Below are positions 23,025 to 32,767 of a stretch of 64,000 nt of DNA, piece after piece. The stretch is from Termitomyces sp. T153 (taxonomy: Eukaryota; Basidiomycota; Agaricomycetes; Agaricales; Lyophyllaceae). The stretch spans positions 992,001 to 1,056,000 of the forward strand of contig JACKQL020000011.1 in NCBI GenBank assembly GCA_018296165.2, given 5' to 3'. Position 1 is the stretch's first letter; each line of letters opens with the position of its first letter. The position numbers and the translations under genes were made by a program. A model generated the notes under the pieces. The model did not search any database and had not been told where the DNA came from. It worked only from the letters and a program-made list of their open reading frames with translations.

Positions 23025-23354
23025 TTATGAAAATGTATAATACATGTTCAAGTACATAAAGCACAGTTTAACGTTATCACTTGTATTCTGCTTAATTAAG
23101 TCGGGGACTGGTGCTTGTTGCCGCTAGGATATTGAAGTGGTTTCAAATGAAACTTTTTGTCTGAAATAAACAGGGCTTTGCGGCTGGAGGTCAGCTGACG
23201 AAATGCGCACGTGGTGTTAAATCCAATTGTTGAACGATTGATGACGTATGTAAGTAGGGTGTCCGCCTCGCCATTTGATGACTGTTAGCTGAACCTATCC
23301 ACTCGGGACGATGGTAAGGTGGCGTTACATGTTCATAAGACGTATGGCTTACGG
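23025..23354 (+). other. 5' flank of the kinase-like gene
   Basis: Normal CpG content returns at about 23075, marking the change from decayed Helitron sequence to host sequence. No gene recognised. Short upstream ATGs precede the chosen start; the segment gtatgtaagtaggg at 23245 could be a 5' splice site. Confidence 0.4.
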
Positions 23355-24110
23355 ATGATGGTTCTTTACCTACACTTTTTACGACAGGACAGTTGTTGTG
23401 ATCATCCTTCGGAGTGTTTTGACACCCTTGATTCTGTGCTGCGAACTTCATTGTTTCTAGGCGATCCCGATTTCCTCCAATTATTCCATCGAAGGACCGC
23501 TTGGTGGGACTCCAGTCGTCTCCGGTCGTGGCTCCTGGAGAAGGGTTACACTTTGTATCACCGGTTTCCCTCTGAATCTATAATATATGGGACAACTCCT
23601 GGGAAAGTGGCTGTGCGCCCATTATATGCGACGACTTTGGACTGTGCTGACTAAAATTTGTCAGCGCTGACAAATGCTGACAAATTTCAACCCTTTTATG
23701 GTAATAGAATCAGACTTGGCTGTTTTGCCGCTCTTCAGATACATTTTCCACAAAAAAAAATACAGTAGACAACTTGAATGTATAAGTACTATCTTTTGAC
23801 TATGTGTAAAAGGTGCCAATTAGTCTGCGGGGATGAAAAAGGCCAAACATGATTTAGTGGACACTGTTTTTCACGCCTCGCATGTTTTTTGACACAACAT
23901 GACCAAATAATGGGCATTTCCAAAGTTGTGGAAAGGAGGCCACACGACAAAGTATGTTTCGTCACATCTATTGATTGATTGATGTTGACTAACAAGCTTA
24001 TTAGTAACTCCTTTATCACATTGAGCTGTTGATACATCAAATATCTCATCATGCAAGTCAATTTTAATGGTTTTTGACTATTAAATTGCTTAACAATGGG
24101 TGTTTCAGGC

Positions 24111-24701
24111 AACCACCTACTACTCCTGAAAGCCAAAGGCAACAAGCTAGGAATCAAAGGAGACTTGAACAGTTACAAATGACAGATCCTGATGATCGTC
24201 GAGCAAACAGAAACAATAGATCTTTGGAACAGATCAATACTGTGGTTGTCCCACCACTTCAATTGGGGCCTGGGGGTATCAATCAATCTATGGGAACTGG
24301 GGGTATGGGAACTGGGGGTAACAATCAATCTATGGGATCTGGGGATATAGGATCTGGGGGATTGAGGCTTAATCACCAATCTATAGCCACCACTTCTGGC
24401 TCTTCAGGAAGACCTATCAGGCAGTTAGCACCTGCTGATGATCCATTCTCTATGGTCATTCCTGAAACTGTTTTACCTGAAGGATGGAATGCCCCTTTAC
24501 AGAATCAAGTCTCAGGGTCAATCAGTCAAGCATGTTGGATTGGACCTTCGATCAGGAGTTTTTTCACATGGCCAACTTTATGTTGCACTCTCTCGGTGCA
24601 CATCAGGAGATCATATTAAAGTCATCTTGGACCCAGAAAACACATCAAGAAAGACTGCAAATATTGTCTATCAGGAAATTCTAAATGGTTTACAAATGTA
24701 A
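24111..24701 (+). pseudogene. internally deleted Helitron protein, N-terminal segment joined to helicase end
   Basis: 24111-24506 encodes PESQRQQARNQRRLEQL, ANRNNRSLEQI, then two imperfect repeats of NQSMGTGG, and [19 protein letters not shown], a basic low-complexity N-terminal region. At 24507 it joins, out of frame, to [13 protein letters not shown]...[21 protein letters not shown], the helicase C-terminus. Helicase residues here (SRCTSG) are closer to consensus than in the copy at 13795-14344. The join skips Rep and most of the helicase. The N-terminal piece could instead be captured host sequence; I favour the Helitron's own N-terminus because of its position after the leader intron. Confidence 0.6.
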
Positions 24702-24994
24702 GTGTTACTTTTGTTGGATTCAAGCAACAAATTGCTAACTTCTATGAACTTCAGCACCTAATGTCTATAGCTGGACCATGTAGTATAGATATTCTTAATG
24801 GTTTACAAATGTAAGTGTGACAGTTTAAATAATTGGTTGCTTAGTACTAACTTTTATAATTTAATTTTCAGCATCTCTAATATATACCAGTGGACATTGT
24901 AGTATTTTGTTAATAATGTAATATAGATACATGATTGGTTTATAGATGAAATCTCAGTGTATTGAATTGTAAGAGAAAAGCAACACTTGGTCAA

Positions 24995-25515
24995 CAAAAT
25001 ACAAAGACCTAACCGAATGAAGTGAGGTTGGGTCTGGGACTTAGCATTGAGTTTGAAATACAAGGACCTAACTGAACGAAGTGAGGTTGGGTCTGGGACT
25101 TAGCACTGAGTTAGAAATACAAAGACCTAACCGAACAAAGTGAGGTTGGGTCTGGGATGAAGCATTGAGTTTGAAATACAAGGACCTAACTGAACAAAGT
25201 GAGGTTGGGTCTGGGACTTAGCACTGAGTTTGAAATACAAAGACCTAACCAAACAAAGTGAGGTTGGGTCTGGGATGAAGCATTAAGTTTGAAATACAAG
25301 GACCTAACCGAACGAAGTGAGGTTGGGTCTGGGATGAAGCATTGAGTAGAATATTGAGGACCTAACCGAACGAAGTGAGGTTGGGTCTGGGATGAAGCAT
25401 TGAGTAGAATATTGAGGACCTAACCGAATGAAGTGAGGTTGGGTCTGGGATGAAGCATTGAGTAGAATATCGAGGACCTAACCGAACGAAGTGAGGTTGG
25501 GTCTGGGATGAAGCA
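24995..25515 (+). repeat. Helitron 3' satellite array
   Basis: Nine to ten units in two length classes, about 59 bp (…gtttgaaatacaa…) and about 54 bp (…gtagaatattga…), sharing ggacctaaccgaacgaagtgaggttgggtctggga. CpG sites (cgaacgaa) are mostly intact in the last four units and mixed in the earlier ones. Confidence 0.95.
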
Positions 25516-25516
25516 A

Positions 25517-25555
25517 GAGCTACAGGCCCGTGCCGAAGGCACGGGGTGTAGCTCG
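25517..25555 (+). other. Helitron 3' terminal hairpin and CTCG end
   Basis: GAGCTACA and CCCGTGCC pair with GGCACGGG and TGTAGCTC around a gaa loop, with only a gg/g bulge. The element ends CTCG, followed by host T. Canonical Helitrons end CTRR after a hairpin; CTTG or CTCG is the variant of this family. Confidence 0.85.
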
Positions 25556-26954
25556 TTGGATTATACAGCTGGAATGTACCCAGCCCGTCCAGGACAGGGG
25601 GAAAGAAAATTTCCCTTTGCAAGTTATGAAGGGTCGGAAAGCGTCAGCGGATATCTACCACCTCTTTATGGCAACATCGGTCCCGTGGTGTGTATGAACC
25701 TTTTAAGAAGAGTTTACGCTCATGCGATCCTCAGGGTAACATTTCTTTTGCTCAAAATGCTCAAGGACAGCACGTAGCTATTAAAGCAGTTCTAGATGGG
25801 AGCGAGGAACTTCGTATTCTCGAATACCTTCATAGTCAAGGGGTTCCTCGGTCCATGGGTGATTTCCACCACGTTATACCTGTTCTAGACGTTCTTGCTT
25901 GTGAGGGTCATTGGTTGGCTATTATGCCTAGGTACGTTCAAAATGTTACATTTACTCAGCTCGTTCGATAATTTGGCAATCAGGTGGGGCGTTCATCCAC
26001 TTTCGCCCGGATGTGGAAGTTTGAAAGAAGTGTTTCACGTAATACATTGTCTTTTAAAGGTTTCTTTCATTCTTCCCGGCTCAAATCAACTCTTACACCT
26101 GCATTAGGGATTGACTTACCTTCACAAGCATCGTATTGCTCACGGGGTACGTTTCTTGAATCGTTAGAAATTTCACTTATTCATCTATCTTTTGCTACTA
26201 TAGGACATTAAAGCGGATAATATACTCATCGATCATGTCAATGTCGATACTTATGACATCTGCAACTCCTACCGCCAGTCTCTACGTTTACAAGGAAGAG
26301 TGACATATGCCTTCTATGACTTCGACTGTTCCACCATGTTTCCGCCTTCAATGCCCCTCGAGGAATGTCGTCTTCCAAGCCAGGTCTCTTACAATACCCT
26401 GTATCATCAGGTTCCAGGAGATACGTTACAGGGAGAAATCGACTTCAATCCTTTCGCCTTTGACGTCGGGATGCTAGGTGTCATGTTTTGTCAAGAATTC
26501 CAGGTACGCTGATCTGTGCTTCCTTATTGTCTGTTGACGCCGGTTTTCATTCTTTATTTCGTAGCATATGACGAATATTGTCCCGATGCTGGCACCCCTT
26601 TTTGACCGGATGACGACTCGCGATATTCCTCGGCGATTCAAAGCCTCAGAAGCTCTACGATTCTTTGAAGAACATGTTATTCCCTTGACACCCCAACCTG
26701 TACTATCATTGGCCGCACCCGATCTACCTTTCTCACGTGTGCCATATGACTATCACGATCGCTGGAAGGACCTTGATCCGGAATCTATGGAAAAATGGGG
26801 AGTTTACCGCGAGCCTCCTGTCCCGCGTTACATTCGCCTTCTTCGAGAGATTTGCCTATATCCATGGGTCCACTATACGGTTGGTTTCATACGCCGCGTT
26901 GCTAGAGTTCTTTGCCGTGGATGGGTTCTCCTTCGCCTGACAGGTTGGAAATAG

Positions 26955-27717
26955 ACGCTGTACTTTTGAGATTTCAAACTTCAGTCAGACTTTGGTGTCT
27001 GATTTTTTAGCATGACTCAAATCTAACTTGTAAAGACTCCTTTAATATGCGTTCAAAGAATTGCTTCAGAACCCTTGTTGAAACCTGAGTCAAGGGCATG
27101 CAAGAACACAAGATTCTGCTGAACAAGCTACGCGATAAGTCCCCGACGCAGAGGCGGAGGGAGGATCCTGGCAGGGAGGAAGCTTCTATGAATCTGATGA
27201 TACTACAGGGGGTCTTTGACCCGTCAGTTGTCACAAAGTCTATAAAGGACGACTTTAGGGTGTTTATGGAGAAGATACTCTCGGACATACCTAAAGACAT
27301 ACCTAATAACCGATAGGCCAGTCATAGAGGCATATACTGATGGATGTTTCAGCCCTCTATAGCCGGTCCCCTGGGAATCGCATTGCGTAAGAATCTTCTC
27401 ACATTGTTGCTTGCGACGTAGTATAGAAGCTTGGGGAGCACTTGAGGCTGATCAGGCCATTGTCACACTTGTTTATGGACCCAAAGAACAAGGAGACCCA
27501 CCTGGGAGTTCACCAGTACATTACTCATTCCCAATTTCACCAGGAACTTGACCTTGTGGACTATGACTTACATTTGCTATCCATCATGATCCCCACCACA
27601 AGTTACAATAATTTTACGACAAATGTCAGGTCACAGTTGAGTACCAAAGCACAGACTCGGAAACGATATATAACCTCGAGTACAAAGTGTAACAGACTTG
27701 AACATATGTGATGATAA
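26955..27717 (+). other. host-like intergenic stretch, one small open frame
   Basis: CpG-normal sequence downstream of the kinase-like gene. 27098-27316 has a plus-strand frame (MQEHKILLNKLRDKSP..., ends SDIPKDIPNNR) that might be the end of an exon; the opposite strand (27007-27300) is open too. I do not recognise either, and no splice-supported gene emerged. Confidence 0.35.
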
Positions 27718-28690
27718 TCAAGGCATCCTCTGCAAGTGCTTGTGCAGAACTAGTGTATTTGAAAAGTTTCTGACCTTGAGCATACGTGAAACCTTCTTCA
27801 CAGCCACTATATTGTACACAGCCTTTTCGATGAGCTCTTGCCGTGCAATTTTCTGCCCCTGAGAAGGTACGAATAATTTGTTAGGTCAATTGCAATGCTC
27901 TAGTAGGTCTCAGACGCACTCTTGGTGTTTTTGCATTTGAAGTAATTGCAAAGAGTTTTCCTCGTGGCACAGTGCCAACACCTTTGTAAGTCCCACTTTC
28001 TCTCAGTGCGACTATCGTGTGTGGCTGAAGCAGCGGCGTAAACCAAATTGATATGACATCAAAAGTACACTCTAAACTTACCACGAATAAAATGTTTGGA
28101 TTACAAGCTGGGTCCACGGGTCGAAAATTACTGTGTTTACAGAGCTTTGGGTCGGAAACGCCGGATAACTCTTCTGCGATAGATTCGTAGACTGTGAACT
28201 CTAATTCACCCTCTACTCTGTAACCAACATTGTCAATGCTGAGAGGATCGTTGACACCCCGCTCACAAAAAAGGAGTCATCAGAGATGATAAGAAACTTA
28301 AACAAGGTACTTCATAATACATACGGTTAGATTGACTGCCCGACCATCGAAGACAGTAACAGAAGATCCCGCAGGAAGAATGTGAAGTTTCTTGGTGTCA
28401 TGGCAGAAGCAGCCTGCACGAATCTGCTCTGCAATTCTAACGTCGACAGGCTGCTTCAGTTGGCAGGTCGTGAAATCCTGATGATATGAAAGTAAAATAC
28501 TGTAGAACTTGATATAAGTACAATATCTACAAGTCTGGCAAGTACAAAGTAAGAGTCTTGATAAACTAAGTTACATACCCTCAGTTTGTGGTAAATATAA
28601 CTGAGGGTATCCAAAACAGGAAGGTATTTTGTATGACCAATCATAGGGGTAGCTGAAACAGAGACTGTACAGTAACAATCCAGAGTTTGT
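27718..28690 (-). pseudogene. unrecognised multi-exon host gene, 5' end lost to copia element
   Basis: Five exons on the minus strand, joined at GT...AG introns: exon from about 28690 to 28579, then 28477-28325, 28261-28082, 28024-27920, and 27858-27718 ending in TGA. Introns are 101, 63, 57 and 61 bp, all in phase 0, and the exons of 153, 180 and 105 nt are whole codons. Translated text includes PMIGHTKYLPVLDTLSYIY, CFCHDTKKLHILPAGSSVTV, DPLSIDNVGYRVEGELEFTV, CKHSNFRPVDPACNPNILF and VPRGKLFAITSNAKTPR. Six or seven cysteines recur; no membrane span or known motif is evident, and I do not assign a function. Its 5' part is replaced by copia sequence at about 28690. The last exon is the least certain, since another frame there is open as well. 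Confidence 0.55.
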
Positions 28691-28859
28691 CATAAGTCAG
28701 ATGTAATGCAGTGTGCCAGAAAAGGAAATGTGTCCAAGAGAACAAGCATCAAGAGACACTGCCATCATAGCAAGAGAGTCTTCCCACAACACTCCCCCAG
28801 ACTCAGAGCTGTGGCTTGAGTCCAAGGAGACCAACCAGGTAATCATGAGTGGTGCCAGA

Positions 28860-29486
28860 GAGAGGTTTGGTAAAGTAGTCAGTGGGGCTTTTGGTGGATA
28901 GAATGTGTGTAACTTCAATGTCACCCTTCTGCATACATTCTCAAATATAGTGGTGGCAGATGCTGATATGCTTGGCCCAAGAATGTCCCTTAGTATATTG
29001 TATATTGTGTGAGAGAAATAGTGGGGGAATTGTTGATGTAGATAGGGGCAGGAAGCTTCTGTGGAAGGTCAACCTTGAAGAGCTAGTTAAACATCCAGAT
29101 GGCTTGCTGAGAGCCACAAGATAAGGCTATGTATTCCACTTCCATGGTAGATAGAGCCACCATGGGTTGTTGTTTAGAGCTCCAAGAGACCATGCCACCA
29201 GCCATAGTGAAGACATCCTCCAGTAGAATGATGTGTGTTGAGATCTCCCCCGCAACATAAGCAATGGGCTTGATGCTTATTCCCTGCCAATAGGTAATCT
29301 GATAATCCAGAGTCCTGTTCACATACTGCATCACATGGACTAGGGCCTTCCAGTGAGCAGGTCTAGGGCTGTTCTGGAAACAAGCAAGGAGCCCAACTGT
29401 GTAAGACAAATCTGGTTGTGTTGCTGCCTGTTCCCACATGAGGGATCCCAAAGCCTTCCAGTACAGTTTGTCCCTCATGTACTTGA
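28860..29486 (-). pseudogene. copia RT end and RNase H
   Basis: Reads YMRDKLYWKALGSLMWEQAATQPDLSYTV (printed in part), then AHWKALVHVMQYVNRTLDY, the bridge from RT to RNase H. Next come MVSWSSKQQPMVALSTMEVEYIAL, the copia RNase H core with the S-T-E-A/V-E-Y active-site stretch, and IYINNSPTISL. RNase H removes the RNA strand during reverse transcription. A stop follows MFN near 29083, after which the frame continues with decay to about 28860 (HIS.. SPTDYFTKPL). The upstream continuation lies at 32768 beyond the Helitron pair. Confidence 0.9.
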
Positions 29487-31022
29487 CAAGCTATGCCCTG
29501 TGCCTTTGGCACGGGCCTGTAGCTCTTGCTTCATCCCAGACCCAACCTCACTTTGTTTGGTTAGGTCCTCAATATTCTACTTAATGCTTCATCCCAGACC
29601 CAACCTCACTTTGTTTGGTTAGGTCCTCAATATTCTACTTAATGCTTCATCCCAGACCCAACCTCACTTTGTTTGGTTAGGTCCTTGATATTCTACTCAA
29701 TGCTCCATCCCAGACCCAACCTCACTTTGTTTGGTTAGGTCCTCAATATTCTACTCAATGCTTCATCCCAGACCCAACCTCACTTCATTCAGTTAGGTCC
29801 TCAATATTCTACTCAATGCTCCATCCCAGACCCAACCTCACTTCATTCAGTTAGGTCCTCAATATTCTACTCAATGCTTCATCCCAGACCCAACCTCACT
29901 TTGTTCTATTCTACTCAATGCTCCATCCCAGACCCAACCTCGCTTTGTTCTATTCTACTCAATGCTCCATCCCAGACCCAACCTCACTTTGTTCTATTCT
30001 ACTCAATGCTCCATCCCAGACCCAACCTCACTTCATTCGGTTAGGTCCTCAATATTCTACTCAATGCTTAGTCCCACATCCAACTCACTTTGTTCTATTC
30101 TACTCAATGCTCCATCCCAAACCCAACCTCACTTTGTTTGGTTAGGTCCTTCATATTCTACTCAATGCTAAGTCCCAGATCCAACCTCACTTTGTTTGGT
30201 TAAGTCCTTGTATTTCAAACTCAATGTTAGATTCCAGAACTATTGAGAATATCTATACCACACTGTCAACTCATATACATTAGGTGCTGAAATTCACAGA
30301 GGTTAGCAATTTGGTGTTTGAAAGAGATCTACCTTAAAAGCAGAAAGCCAATAACTGTTTAGAAAAGAAAATGGATAATACTTGAATTAGTTCTCAGACA
30401 AATATAGAAAAAGCATACCTGCAAAGCTACTGAACACTCAGAAAAGGAGCCTAATGAAGAATGTAGTGAAGTCTGATTTCAGCCATGATTAGTCCATAAA
30501 AGTTGCACTCAGAAAAGGAGTATACCTAGCCCAATTCAGCTTCAATATAGAAACAACCACCAAAATCAGCCATTGAACAATTAAGCAAAGAAAAGAAAGC
30601 TCACCTGAAAGAAGAGAAAGCTACTCAATGCTCAGAAAAAGTCTAAAGAAGGATGCAATAGTGAAAATCTGGTTATCAGCTATGATCAGTGATTGGAGAT
30701 GACAAAAAGTAGAGCATACATAGCCAGTTAAGTGTAAAAACCTCCAAAAGAGGGTCAGTAGAGTCTATCAGGCCAATCAAAGCTTCTTCTCACAGTATCA
30801 GAGCAGAGAGAATGGTTGATGCTTCAGATTGGAAAGAGAGGTCAAAAGAAAGAGTGATTCGGTGCAATGATTGATCTTTGCCACACACCAAAGGAAAAGG
30901 CCAAAAATTAGAGGTCAGCCAAGTTACGTAATTTTACATAAGCATTACATAAGGAATCTTCCCAGGTTGTTGGAAGATTGAGGCACAGCCACTTTCCCAG
31001 GGGTCATTGCATAGTATATAGA
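29487..31022 (-). mobile_element. Helitron unit 2, 3' member of a head-to-tail pair
   Basis: 1,536 bp, minus strand. Starts TCTATATACTATGCAATGAC at 31022 and ends CTTG at 29487, before host T (29486). Interior 30240-31000 is noncoding and repeats 31905-32640 of unit 1. It has a satellite array at 29527-30235 and a hairpin at 29490-29525. CpG sites of its satellite are largely decayed (ttcgttcgg has become tttgtttgg or ttcattcag). Confidence 0.9.
29527..30235 (-). repeat. Helitron satellite array, CpG-decayed
   Basis: About thirteen units of roughly 55 bp (ccagacccaacctcactttgtttggttaggtcctcaatattctactcaatgct) with several shortened to about 46 bp by loss of the ggttaggtcctcaa part. Repeat-derived open frames (PRPNLTLF type) run through it and are not genes. 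Confidence 0.95.
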
Positions 31023-31025
31023 CAA

Positions 31026-31061
31026 GCTACGCCCCGTGCCTTCGGCACGGGCCTGTAGCTC
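31026..31061 (-). other. Helitron 3' hairpin of unit 1
   Basis: On the plus strand GCTAC and CCCGTGCC pair with GGCACGGG and GTAGC around a ttc loop. The corresponding hairpin of unit 2 (29490-29525) has one stem change (cctgtgcc/ggcacggg), those at 10144 and 12717 have more. Confidence 0.85.
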
Positions 31062-31062
31062 T

Positions 31063-31905
31063 TGCTTCATCCCAGACCCAACCTCACTTCGTTCAGTTAG
31101 GTCCTCGATATTCTACTCAATGCTTCATCCCAGACCCAACCTCACTTCGTTCGGTTAGGTCCTTGTATTTCAAACTTAATGCTTCATCCCAGACCCAACC
31201 TCACTTCGTTCGGTTAGGTCCTTGTATTTCAAACTTAATGCTTCATCCCAGACCCAACCTCACTTCGTTCGGTTAGGTCCTTGTATTTCAAACTTAATGC
31301 TTCATCCCAGACCCAACCTCACTTCGTTCGGTTAGGTCCTTGTATTTCAAACTCAATGCTAATTCCCAGACCCAACCTCACTTCGTTCGGTTAGGTCCTT
31401 GTATTTCAAACTCAATGCTAATTCCCAGACCCAACCTCACTTCGTTCGGTTAGGTCCTTGTATTTCAAACTCAATGCCAATTCCCAGACCCAACCTCACT
31501 TCGTTCGGTTAGGTCCTTGTATTTCAAACTCAATGCTAATTCCCAGACCCAACCTCACTTCGTTCGGTTAGGTCCTTGTATTTCAAACTCAATGCTAAGT
31601 CCCAGACCCAACCTCACTTTGTTCGGTTAGGTCCTTGTATTTCAAACTCAATGCCAATTCCCAGACCCAACCTCACTTCGTTCGGTTAGGTCCTTGTATT
31701 TCAAACTCAATGCTAATTCCCAGACCCAACCTCACTTCGTTCGGTTAGGTCCTTGTATTTCAAACTCAATGCCAATTCCCAGACCCAACCTCACTTCGTT
31801 TGGTTAGGTCCTTGTATTTCAAACTCAATGCCAAGTCCCAGACTCAACCTCACTTCGTTCAGTTAGGTCTTTGTATTTCCAACTCAATGCTAAGTCCCAG
31901 AACTA
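31063..31905 (-). repeat. Helitron satellite array, CpG-intact
   Basis: About fourteen units, exactly 59 bp in the middle (for example the attcccagac start repeats at 31362 and 31421). Almost every unit keeps cttcgttcggttagg. Variants alternate between aatgctaattccc and aatgccaattccc. Confidence 0.95.
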
Positions 31906-32642
31906 TTGAGAATATCTATACTACACTGTCAACTCATATACATTAGGTGCTGAAATTCACAGAGATTAGCAATTTGGTGTTTGAAAGAGATCTACCTTAA
32001 AAGCAGAAAGCCAGTAACTGTTTAGAAAAGAAAATGGATAATACTTGAATTAGTTCTCAGACAAATATAGAAAAAGCATACCTGCAAAGCTACTGAACAC
32101 TCAGAAAGGGAGCCTAATGAAGAATGTAGTGAAGTCTGATTTCAGCCATGATTTGTCCCTAAAAGTTACACTCAAAAAAAGAGTACACCTAGCCCAATTC
32201 AGCTTCAATATAGAAACAACCACCAAAATCAGCTATTGGACAATTAAGCAAAGAAAAGAAAGCCCACCTGAAAGAAGAGAAAGCTACTCAATGCTCAGAA
32301 AAAGCCTGAAGAAGGATGCAATAGTGGAAATCTAGTTATCAGCTATGATCAGTGATTGGAGATGACAAACAGTAGAGCATACATGGCCAGGTTGAGTGTA
32401 AAAACCTCCAAAAGAGGGTCAGTAGAGTCTATCAGGCCAAACAAAGCTTCTTCTCACAGTATCAGAGCAGAGAGAATGGTTGATGCTTCATATTGGAAAG
32501 AGAGGTCAAAAGAAAGAGTGATTCGGTGCAATGATTGATCTTTGCCACACACCAAAGGAAAAGGCCAAAAGTTTGAAGCCAGCCAACTTACGTAATTTTA
32601 CATAAGCATTACATAAGGATTGATGGAACCCAGTTTCTTAAG

Positions 32643-32767
32643 ATTTGTCGTCGCATATAATGAGCGCACAGCCACTTTCCCAGGAGTCGTCCCATATACT
32701 CTAGATTCGTCGTCGCATATAATGAGTGCACAGCCACTTTCCCAGGAGTCGTCCCATATACTATAGA
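32643..32767 (-). repeat. tandem duplication of the Helitron 5' end (about 62 bp)
   Basis: The first 62 bp of the element (32767-32706) are followed by a second 5' terminus, TCTAGAGTATATGGGACGAC, at 32705, and the second module runs on into the rest of unit 1. Within each module TATATGGGACGAC and TATATGCGACGAC recur directly about 40 bp apart. Confidence 0.85.

Larger units (their letters stand above)
23577..25555 (+). mobile_element. Helitron, single copy with exact ends, in kinase-like exon
   Basis: Starts TCTATAATATATGGGACAAC after host A (23576) and ends TGTAGCTCG before host T (25556), the A|T target rule of Helitrons. The interrupted exon reads through when it is removed. Contents: leader similar to 11885-12090; a 3' splice site near 24110 then an Arg/Gln- and Gly-rich N-terminal coding segment (24111-24506); a fused helicase C-terminus (24508-24701); 3' untranslated region; satellite array; hairpin. 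The whole Rep and most of the helicase have been deleted, so it must have relied on a protein supplied in trans. Confidence 0.9.
23355..26954 (+). pseudogene. protein-kinase-like gene interrupted by a Helitron
   Basis: Coding segments: 23355-23576 (74 codons), 25556-25931, 25984-26059, 26108-26146, 26204-26503 and 26565-26954 (TAG). Between the first two lies the Helitron 23577-25555; removing it gives HRFPSE|LDYTAGMYP in one frame. Kinase features: VAIK lysine (25772-25783), EELRILEYLH, HRIAHGDIKADNI as catalytic loop, and FYDFDCS where DFG is usual. The family resembles the fungus-specific kinase-like proteins common in basidiomycetes. Introns of 52, 48, 57 and 61 bp have GT...AG ends and keep the frame. 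Odd points: HGD instead of HRD, DFD instead of DFG, and a frame change (1-nt loss or 2-nt gain, or an unseen intron) between about 25660 and 25690. No ATG-led reading begins downstream of the Helitron in the kinase frame before the lysine, so the gene is probably dead. CpG content is normal, unlike the transposons. Confidence 0.8.
31023..32767 (-). mobile_element. Helitron unit 1, 5' member of a head-to-tail pair
   Basis: 1,745 bp, minus strand. Starts TCTATAGTATATGGGACGAC at 32767 after host A (32768); ends CTTG at 31023, abutting the TC of unit 2. It carries an intact hairpin (31026-31061), a CpG-intact satellite array (31063-31905), a noncoding interior like that of unit 2, and a duplicated 5' end (32643-32767). 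Non-autonomous: no open reading beyond repeat frames. Confidence 0.9.

Noticed and set aside
27007..27300. Minus-strand 97-codon frame opposite 27098-27316.
   Set aside because: Neither strand shows a family or splice context; kept only as an intergenic note.
29918..30171. Open frames with repeated PRPNLTLF/IPDPTSL text, also at 25362-25622 and 11750-11935.
   Set aside because: They are translations of the Helitron satellite; frame is open only because of the repeat.
29527..31905. Regular 59-bp repeats considered as a CRISPR array.
   Set aside because: Units are contiguous with no unique spacers, and the context is a eukaryotic Helitron.
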